Positions 56,080 to 64,000 of a stretch of 64,000 nt of DNA are shown one piece after another. The notes beneath the pieces were generated by a model that searched no databases, was not told the DNA's origin, and saw only the letters and a list, made by a program, of their open reading frames with translations. The translations under genes and the position numbers were made by a program. Positions within the stretch are counted from its first letter, which is position 1; every line of letters starts with the position of its first letter. Origin of the DNA: JBGPTF01 sp041490445 (GTDB taxonomy: Bacteria; Acidobacteriota; Terriglobia; Acidiferrales; UBA7541); NCBI GenBank assembly GCA_041490445.1, contig JBGPTF010000007.1, positions 1 to 64,000 of the forward strand, written 5' to 3'.

Positions 56080-56198
56080 TCTGCCCGCGATTCTAACAAG
56101 TTGTGACTCGCAAGAGGAATCTTCCGCGCGCGGCGCGGCGCCATTGCCCGGTTGCGCTCCCGCGGTGCCCTACGATAGACTCCGCCGGAATTCTTCGC

Positions 56199-58667
<2,469 letters not shown>

Positions 58668-58790
58668 CAGCCGCTCGCCGCGTTTTCTTGTCCGTCATTC
58701 CGACCTCGGCAAAGCCGGGAGAGGAATCCCTCCGAACCGATCGACAACTCGTTATGAGAAGATGTCTCGAGTCATCAGCGAGCCCATCAA

Positions 58791-59621
58791 GTGCCTGAAC
58801 TCCCCGAAGTCGAAGCCGTCGCGCGAACCCTGCGCCCTCTTGTCGCCGGGCGCGCGATTCGCCGCTGCCGCGTCCTTCATCCCATCGCCGTGCGGCCTTC
58901 CTCGGGCCACGGCGAGCAAAAGGCAGCGAAAGATCTCATCCGCAAACTCCGCGGCCGCCGCATCCGGGCAGTCGAGCGCCGCGGAAAATATCTGCTCCTC
59001 CGCCTCGACTGCGGCTGTGTCGTTCTCCACTTTCGCCTCGACGGCCAACTCGTCTGGTTCGACTCGCCCAGGACCACCGGCCACGTGGATGTCGCCATCG
59101 AATTTTTTCAGGGAGCGCTCGGCTTCGCAGACCGCCGCCATTTCGGCCGCGTGCAGTGGCTCGCCGCGCCGGAGGACCTTCCCGGCATCCGCGCGCTTGG
59201 AATTGACCCGCTCTCTCGCCGATTCACGCCCGCGCTTCTGCACTCCCTGCTGCGCTCGAGCCGACGGCCGCTGAAACTTTTCCTTCTCGATCAGGACAAG
59301 ATCGCCGGCCTCGGCAACATCTATTCCAGCGAGGCCCTGTGGCACGCGCGGCTCGACCCGCGGCGCCCCGCCTGCCGCGTCCGGCCCGAAGAAGCGCGCC
59401 GCCTGCACAAGGCCATTGTTGCGGTTCTCCGACGTGCGCTAGAATGCTGCCTCCATCCGGCACCCGACTTTCGCGACCCGGAATGGTGGTTCCAGGGCCT
59501 GGAGAAAGTCCTTCGCGTGTACGGCCGTGAAGGCAAGCCATGCCGGCGATGCGGCGCTCCTGTGAAGCGCATCGCCCAGGGCGGCCGCTCCACGTTCGCG
59601 TGCCTGAGATGTCAACGGTAG
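58791..59621 (+). CDS. mutM: Formamidopyrimidine-DNA glycosylase
   Basis: Removes oxidised purines (8-oxoguanine, Fapy) and nicks the site. The start is GTG giving MPELPEVEAVARTL, whose Pro and Glu are catalytic. Further signs are RRGKYLLLRL, HFRLDGQL, DQDKIAGLGNIYSSEALWHA and the C-terminal zinc finger (CRRCGAP then FACLRCQR). The 276-aa length is usual. It lies 15 bp upstream of xseB on the same strand. Confidence 0.95.
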   Translation: MPELPEVEAVARTLRPLVAGRAIRRCRVLHPIAVRPSSGHGEQKAAKDLIRKLRGRRIRAVERRGKYLLLRLDCGCVVLHFRLDGQLVWFDSPRTTGHVDVAIEFFQGALGFADRRHFGRVQWLAAPEDLPGIRALGIDPLSRRFTPALLHSLLRSSRRPLKLFLLDQDKIAGLGNIYSSEALWHARLDPRRPACRVRPEEARRLHKAIVAVLRRALECCLHPAPDFRDPEWWFQGLEKVLRVYGREGKPCRRCGAPVKRIAQGGRSTFACLRCQR

Positions 59622-59636
59622 CAGCGCAGGAATAAC

Positions 59637-59906
59637 ATGACTCCCGCACCAAGCAAGAATCCGGAGCCGCAGAAGAAGGGCGACTTCGAGCGCTCGCTCG
59701 GCCGCCTGGAAGAAGTGGTGGGCCGGCTTGAGAATGCCGACCTGTCTCTCGACGAGGCGATGAAACTATTCGAGGAGGGCGTCAAGCTTTCGCGCGAGTG
59801 CCAGAAGCAGCTTGAAGAAGCGGAAGGCCGCGTCGAAATCTTGTTGAAGAAGGCCGATGGCAAAATGGCAGCCGAGCCGTTCGAGCCGGAAGACGAATCC
59901 TCCTGA
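59637..59906 (+). CDS. xseB: Exodeoxyribonuclease VII small subunit
   Basis: The 89-aa helical subunit of exonuclease VII. It shows FERSLGRLEEVVGRLENADLSLDEAMKLFEEGVKLSRECQKQLEEAEGRVE, the XseB signature. The ATG has AGGAATAAC upstream. It pairs with ispA downstream, a frequent order. The large subunit xseA is not in the window. Confidence 0.95.
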   Translation: MTPAPSKNPEPQKKGDFERSLGRLEEVVGRLENADLSLDEAMKLFEEGVKLSRECQKQLEEAEGRVEILLKKADGKMAAEPFEPEDESS

Positions 59907-59969
59907 ACGCGCCATTCCGGGGTGCCGCCCGGCGAGGGTTCGTCACCCGGCATCCGCTGTTCCCCGATC

Positions 59970-60851
59970 ATGAATCTGCCGCCATTTTTTGAAGAAGATC
60001 GCGCCGCCATCGAGGCTGCGCTCGACCGGCTGCTTCCTGCCGAGAGCGCGCCGCCGCCTTCGATTCATCAAGCGATGCGCTACAGCGTCTTCGCCGGCGG
60101 CAAGCGCATCCGGCCCGTGTTTTGCCTCGAAGCGGCCCGCATTTTTTCGGCCGATATTGCATCCGCCATTCCCGTAGGCTGCGCGCTCGAATTCATTCAC
60201 ACCTATTCGCTGATCCACGACGACCTGCCCGCCCTCGATAACGACGACCTGCGCCGCGGCAAGCCCACCTGCCACAAGAAATTCGGCGAGGCGAACGCGA
60301 TTCTTGCCGGCGATGCCCTGCTCACACTCGCCTTCGAGATCCTCTCGAAAGCCCCGCTCGAGCCCGCCCGCAGCGTCAGCGTCATCCAGGAAATCGCCGC
60401 GGCTGCGGGCACGGTGAACGGCATGGTCGGAGGGCAGGTCGCCGACCTCGAAGCTGAGCGCAGGCCCGTGGACGCAACGACGCTCGAATACATCCATCGC
60501 TCGAAGACGGCGGCGCTGATTCGCGCGTCCGTCGTGGCCGGCGCGATTTGCGGCGGCGCGAACGAAGCCGATGTCGAACGCATCCGCCGCTTTGGCGACA
60601 GCATCGGCTGGGCCTTTCAGGTGGTGGACGACATTCTCGACGTCGAAGAATCTTCCGCCGCGTTAGGCAAGACGGCGGGGAAAGATCGGGCGCAACAAAA
60701 AGCGACCTACCCTGCCCTTTTCGGCCTCGAAAAGTCCCGCCAATTCGCCTCCGAGCTTGCGAACAAGGCCATGGACGAGCTAGCGCCGTATAACGCGCGC
60801 GCCGACCGGCTTCGGCAAGTCGCCGAGTTCCTCATCGCCCGCCGCGCCTAA
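59970..60851 (+). CDS. ispA: Polyprenyl diphosphate synthase (farnesyl/geranyl type)
   Basis: A short-chain isoprenyl diphosphate synthase, 293 aa. First Asp-rich motif: SLIHDDLPALDNDDLRRGKPT; second: FQVVDDILDVEES; also GGKRIRPVFCLEAAR. The residues before the first motif (LEFIHTYSLIH) suit C15 or C20 products but the chain length cannot be set. It extends xseB. The start ATG 59970 lacks a good ribosome site; GTG 59922 is the alternative. Feeds quinone, hopanoid or carotenoid synthesis. Confidence 0.9.
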   Translation: MNLPPFFEEDRAAIEAALDRLLPAESAPPPSIHQAMRYSVFAGGKRIRPVFCLEAARIFSADIASAIPVGCALEFIHTYSLIHDDLPALDNDDLRRGKPTCHKKFGEANAILAGDALLTLAFEILSKAPLEPARSVSVIQEIAAAAGTVNGMVGGQVADLEAERRPVDATTLEYIHRSKTAALIRASVVAGAICGGANEADVERIRRFGDSIGWAFQVVDDILDVEESSAALGKTAGKDRAQQKATYPALFGLEKSRQFASELANKAMDELAPYNARADRLRQVAEFLIARRA

Positions 60852-61013
60852 CCCAATTCCTCATCACCAATTTGAAAAGAAGATTAAGAGCGGTCCTGTC
60901 TGTTCCCGAACAGTCCAACGGGCAGGCTGGGAGGCTGCTGATTCGCCTTCATTCTTCATCCCCGTCGTGCGGGAGTTCTGTTCGCTCAGAAGGACAGCCC
61001 GGAACACCGCGGC
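60852..61013. other. Intergenic region after ispA
   Basis: No gene supported. It holds an inverted repeat CTGTTC-CC-GAACAG (60900-60913) of unknown meaning. The T-tract of the minus-strand terminator lies at its right edge. Confidence 0.4.
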
Positions 61014-61047
61014 AAAAACAAAAGCGGGGAGCCTGAGGGCTCCCCGC
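61014..61047 (-). terminator. Strong intrinsic terminator of the candidate small RNA
   Basis: On the minus strand a perfect 10-bp GC-rich stem (GCGGGGAGCC/GGCTCCCCGC, 61024-61047, four-base loop) is followed by TTTTGTTTTT (61014-61023). A textbook terminator. Confidence 0.85.
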
Positions 61048-61139
61048 GACAAACTTCGCGCATAAACTGCTCTGTTGCTTTTTTCCCCTCGAGGCAGCGG
61101 CGCAATTTCGCTGCGCTGCGCTCGTTCCGAACACTTGCT
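61014..61139 (-). ncRNA. Candidate small RNA, about 125 nt
   Basis: A consensus promoter (61146-61174) is followed by an intrinsic terminator (61014-61047), about 125 nt from predicted start to end. The only open frame (from GTG near 61134) has no ribosome site and runs straight through the terminator, so a protein is unlikely. The interior can form a stem pairing GAG and GCAGCG (61091-61099) with CGCTGC and CTC (61114-61123) across one bulge, plus the terminator stem. I do not recognise a known class: it lacks SRP RNA motifs and is too short for typical 6S RNA or tmRNA. Strand and ends are predictions. Confidence 0.6.
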
Positions 61140-61145
61140 CAATCC

Positions 61146-61174
61146 TCTATACGGTCGCGCCGCGATGATGTCAA
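61146..61174 (-). promoter_or_regulatory. Consensus promoter of the candidate small RNA
   Basis: On the minus strand TTGACA (61169-61174), 17-bp spacer, TATAGA (61146-61151). It lies downstream of the VWFA gene at 61222, so it cannot serve that gene; the only downstream unit on this strand is the small RNA candidate. Confidence 0.75.
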
Positions 61175-61221
61175 GAAAAAAACGGGAGACCGAGGCCCGC
61201 ACGCACAATTCTTTTTTCGTT

Positions 61222-62232
61222 TCAGTGCGGCACCGCCGTGAAATATCCCTGCCGCGCCAGCAGATCCAGGTTCAGGCGCTTCACGCGAACTTCGATCGAA
61301 TGGTAATCTTTGCTGCGGTCGGGATTGAGCGGCACGTAGGCCAGCGTGTATTGCGTGCGCGCTTCTTCCGTCATCTTCGTGTACAGCTTCTCCAGATCTT
61401 CCTGCTTTGACACGTAATAGAAATCGCCGCCAGTCGCGGTGGAATATTTCACCAGCAAGCTGCTTCCATGCTTCAGCAGCGCGGGACCCACCGCCACCGC
61501 GTATACCGAGATATCGGCCGAAAGCAACACTTGGATGGTATCCTCGTAGCTCATCGTGTTGTGGCGCGAATCGCTGCCGTCGGAAATGAGAAAGATGATC
61601 TTGCGCCGGTCGCGCCCGCGGCTCTTGAGCAACTGGCCGGCCGCGTACATCGCGTCGGTCAGATTCACGCTCGCCGCCGGTGAAAGGGTCACGCCCGCCG
61701 TCGGCACCCGCGGCTGGTCCGACTGCCGGTTGACAAGCGGTCCCGCCGTCATCGGCTTGGAACCCTCGCCCGGGAAATCGGAGCCGAGGCGCATCCGTTT
61801 GAGCTGGGTGAACACCTTATCGTTGTCCGGCGTGAAGTCGAGCACCGTTTGGGGGAACAGGTCATAAATCATGAGCGCCACTTCGTCGGTGGAGCTGAAT
61901 CCGGCCGCGATCGCCATCAGGCTCTTCTGCACTTCATCGGCGGTTTTCAGCGGCAGGTCGTTGTCGACCAGCACGACTGCGGACAGCGGAAACGATTCCG
62001 CGGAGAATAGCGCGATCTGCTGTTCGACCCCGTCCTCTAGGATGCGGAACTCCTCGCGGCGGAGATCGGAAACCAGGTTGCCGCGTCTGTCTTTCGCCGT
62101 CACCGGGACGACGACAAGTTCGGAACGTGTCTTGATGCGCGCCGGCGCGTCGCCCTGCGGAGACGCGGGGACCGGCAGCGCGAAGAGGAGCGCCAGCGTG
62201 GCCGCCGAAAATCTCTGAAGTCTGGCTTTCAC
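61222..62232 (-). CDS. Secreted VWFA-related acidobacterial protein
   Basis: A 336-aa exported protein with a signal peptide (FSAATLALLFALPVPASPQG) and a von Willebrand factor A fold of the acidobacterial subtype. Signatures are VPVTAKDRRGNLVSDLRREEFRILEDG, LSAVVLVDNDLPLKTA (in place of the DxSxS metal site), RRKIIFLISDGSDSRHNT, and the end YTLAYVPLNPDRSKDYHSIEVRVKR and ARQGYFTAVP. The start is GTG. It diverges from a second copy of the family at 62360. Role unknown; possibly an adhesive or protein-binding surface function. Confidence 0.85.
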   Translation of the reverse strand: MKARLQRFSAATLALLFALPVPASPQGDAPARIKTRSELVVVPVTAKDRRGNLVSDLRREEFRILEDGVEQQIALFSAESFPLSAVVLVDNDLPLKTADEVQKSLMAIAAGFSSTDEVALMIYDLFPQTVLDFTPDNDKVFTQLKRMRLGSDFPGEGSKPMTAGPLVNRQSDQPRVPTAGVTLSPAASVNLTDAMYAAGQLLKSRGRDRRKIIFLISDGSDSRHNTMSYEDTIQVLLSADISVYAVAVGPALLKHGSSLLVKYSTATGGDFYYVSKQEDLEKLYTKMTEEARTQYTLAYVPLNPDRSKDYHSIEVRVKRLNLDLLARQGYFTAVPH

Positions 62233-62359
62233 AGGCGTGCCCTACTTGGAATGCGATCCATGCTGGCGGCGTTGCTTCGCGGCTACGCGCGCCGCGCACA
62301 TCTCGAAACGCGTGCGCCGCATCGAACGCTGCTAGAGGGCATTCACGAGCCATTATACA

Positions 62360-63376
62360 ATGCGATTGACTAGAGTTCGGGCAACCCTCGCGGCCCTCGT
62401 TCTACTGGGTAACCTGCTGCTGCTCGCCGGTGAACCGGCCAGAAGCGCTCCGCCTCAATCGGGCAGCGCGGCGCAGAATCAGAATCCCCCGCAGGCCCAG
62501 GAGCCGCTGCGCGTCCAAGTGTCGCTCGTCAACGTGTTCGCCACGGTGCGCGACAGCCACCGCGCCATCATCAGCGATCTCACGAAAGACGATTTTCGCC
62601 TCTTCGAAGACAATCAAGAACAGAAAGTGGCCTTCTTCTCGAAGACCACCACAATGCCGATCACGCTCGGATTGTTGGTGGACACCAGCGGAAGCCAGGT
62701 GGAATTGCTGCTTCTCGAACAGGAAGCTGCATCGCGCTTTCTGCATCGCGTGATCAAGAAGGGCGACATGGCCATGGTGATGAACTTCGATATCGATGTA
62801 AACCTGCTCGCCGACTTCACCGAAGACACGGCCATCCTGGAACGGGCGATCCAAAAAACGCAGATCAACGCGGGCGCTCCGCCGCAGGCGCAGGGCCCTT
62901 TTCCACAGCTCAACCAGACGGGGACGGCGCTCTACGATGCCATCTATCTCGCCTGTCACGACCAACTCGCGAGCCAGGCCGGGCGCAAGGCAATCGTGAT
63001 CCTGACCGATGCGGAAGACGTCGGCAGCAAACTGAAGCTCGAGGACGCCATTCAAGCCGCGCAGCGCGCCGACACTGTGAATCACATCATCCTGATCGCG
63101 GATCCGGGAGGCTACGGCCTGGGCGGCTACCACGGCTCCAGCGTCGCGAAGAAGCTTGCCGACGAAACCGGCGGGCGCGTGATTGACGCGAAGAACGGAA
63201 AGCATCTCGAAGATGCATTCGACCAGATCTCCGAAGAACTGCGCAGCCAGTACGTGCTTGGCTACTACCCCACCAACGCCGCGCGCGACGGCACGTTTCG
63301 CAAAATCAAAGTGGAAAACACGCGCCCCGGCTTGAAGGTCTTGTCCCGTCGCGGCTATTACGCCCCCAGCAAATAG
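62360..63376 (+). CDS. Secreted VWFA-related acidobacterial protein, intact MIDAS
   Basis: A 338-aa exported protein with a signal peptide (TLAALVLLGNLLLLAGEPA), VFATVRDSHRAIISDLTKDDFRLFEDN, the metal site motif LLVDTSGSQVE (DxSxS), KAIVILTDAEDVGSKLK and the end SQYVLGYYPTNAARDGTFRKIKVE, LSRRGYYAPSK. This architecture matches the VWFA-related Acidobacterial domain family. It diverges from the gene at 62232 and converges with the one at 63477. The ATG is not preceded by a clear ribosome site. Confidence 0.88.
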   Translation: MRLTRVRATLAALVLLGNLLLLAGEPARSAPPQSGSAAQNQNPPQAQEPLRVQVSLVNVFATVRDSHRAIISDLTKDDFRLFEDNQEQKVAFFSKTTTMPITLGLLVDTSGSQVELLLLEQEAASRFLHRVIKKGDMAMVMNFDIDVNLLADFTEDTAILERAIQKTQINAGAPPQAQGPFPQLNQTGTALYDAIYLACHDQLASQAGRKAIVILTDAEDVGSKLKLEDAIQAAQRADTVNHIILIADPGGYGLGGYHGSSVAKKLADETGGRVIDAKNGKHLEDAFDQISEELRSQYVLGYYPTNAARDGTFRKIKVENTRPGLKVLSRRGYYAPSK

Positions 63377-63476
63377 TTCTCACTTCGCTCGGGGCAATCT
63401 GAGCATTCGTGCAATCCAATAAGAGCGCCCCGCCCTGCGCCCTCACGACCGTGAAAGATCCCGCCGTGAGGCTTTT

Positions 63477-64000
63477 CTATTTCCTGGTGGGTGCGGCGCC
63501 TGTCTGCGCCGCCTGAGTAACCGGGCGCGGGGCGAAGTAGCCGCGCCGCGAGCGGACGATGAGGCCCTTGCGGTCCACTTTCACCTCGATGCGGCGGAAT
63601 CCTCCGCGCGAAACCGGATTCGAGGGGATGTAGGCAACGGAATACTGGCTGCGCAACTCGTTGCCGATGTCCTGGAACGATTGCGCGAGATCGTCGATGC
63701 GATAGGGAAAGAACACGCGGCCGCCGGTGTCGTCAGCAAACTGCTCCAGAATCTTGTCGCCGTGGGACTTCATGATTTTCTCCGGCGTCTGGTGGCTCAG
63801 GGAAAGCCAGTCCGTATTCGTGCTGATGGCGTAGATCGCGGCTTCGGATTTCTCGGCCATCTCGAGGGATTCGCTCAGGGCATGGTCGCTCAGGTTGTCG
63901 TCCCCGTCGCTGATGACCACCAGCACCCGGCGAACTTCCGGATTCGGACCCGCGGGCACCGGTGCCGTGATCAGTTTTGCCGAAGCCGCGTAGATGGCGT
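63477..64000 (-). CDS. VWFA-related acidobacterial protein, C-terminal part (cut by window edge)
   Basis: The last 173 codons or so of a third family member. Visible are RRVLVVISDGDDNLSDHALSESL, AIYAISTNTDWLS, FADDTGGRVFFPYRIDDLAQSF and the typical end SQYSVAYIPSNPVSRGGFRRIEVKVD, RSRRGYFAPRP. The frame is open to the window edge (AIYAASAKLITAPVP precedes), so the start lies outside. With the two genes before it, it makes a cluster. Confidence 0.88.
   Translation of the reverse strand, partial: AIYAASAKLITAPVPAGPNPEVRRVLVVISDGDDNLSDHALSESLEMAEKSEAAIYAISTNTDWLSLSHQTPEKIMKSHGDKILEQFADDTGGRVFFPYRIDDLAQSFQDIGNELRSQYSVAYIPSNPVSRGGFRRIEVKVDRKGLIVRSRRGYFAPRPVTQAAQTGAAPTRK

Noticed and set aside
60900..60913. 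CTGTTC-CC-GAACAG as an operator
   Set aside because: A single short inverted repeat not placed at a promoter; no other copy seen.
60949..61134. 61-aa minus-strand frame in the small RNA region
   Set aside because: No ribosome site, composition is unlike a protein, and it reads across the terminator hairpin.
62354..62359. TATACA as -10 for the VWFA gene at 62360
   Set aside because: It abuts the ATG, would start transcription inside the gene, and lacks a -35.

Overview
The window reads as a GC-rich bacterial chromosome segment, most likely from the phylum Acidobacteriota. The best pointers are three von Willebrand factor A proteins of the acidobacterial type at the right end, decayed RHS genes, secreted DUF3857/transglutaminase/TPR and Ig-like-repeat proteins, and a 2-oxoacid:ferredoxin oxidoreductase next to heterotrophic functions. 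The phylum is inferred from gene content; there is no rRNA gene here. Many genes have good Shine-Dalgarno sequences, and several promoters fit the sigma-70 consensus (TTGACA/C, 17-18 bp, TATACT-like), so promoters could be placed by eye.

Layout. 1-3700: the str operon on the minus strand (rpsL-rpsG-fusA-tuf, tuf cut by the window edge) with a near-perfect promoter at 3655-3683. 3756-6700: three RHS fragments around an orphan 208-aa gene, plus a baeRF-type gene whose upstream region contains RHS debris. 6772-11712: a four-gene overlapping trehalose operon (membrane-anchored HAMP-OtsA, OtsB, a DUF5752 protein, TreT-like glycosyltransferase). 12058-15297: a large secreted transglutaminase/TPR protein that may be made from a leaderless mRNA. 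15367-20789: translation and nucleotide genes on the minus strand (frr, pyrH, tsf, rpsB, rpsI, rplM) with one methyltransferase on the plus strand.

20790-34081: an accessory region. It holds a 9-bp minisatellite, a low-GC DUF5677 gene, a secreted beta-propeller protein and a secreted cupin that share a duplicated promoter plus palindrome, a 0.6-kb duplication of a DUF2846 gene (one copy frameshifted), several secreted proteins and a bactofilin. 34527-51783: lexA, a frameshifted alpha/beta hydrolase, korAB, an M23 peptidase, a small zinc-ribbon protein, a transpeptidase, recA, hbd and thiolase, a UvrD-type helicase-nuclease, and mnmA-iscS.

52019-64000: SAM hydroxide adenosyltransferase, a CNNM/CorC protein overlapping two orphan DppBC-like permeases, penicillin acylase, mutM-xseB-ispA, and the three VWFA genes. 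Between ispA and the first VWFA gene lies a consensus promoter followed about 125 nt later by an intrinsic terminator, with no plausible coding sequence between them: a good candidate for an undescribed small RNA. No tRNA, rRNA, CRISPR array, intact insertion sequence or prophage was seen.
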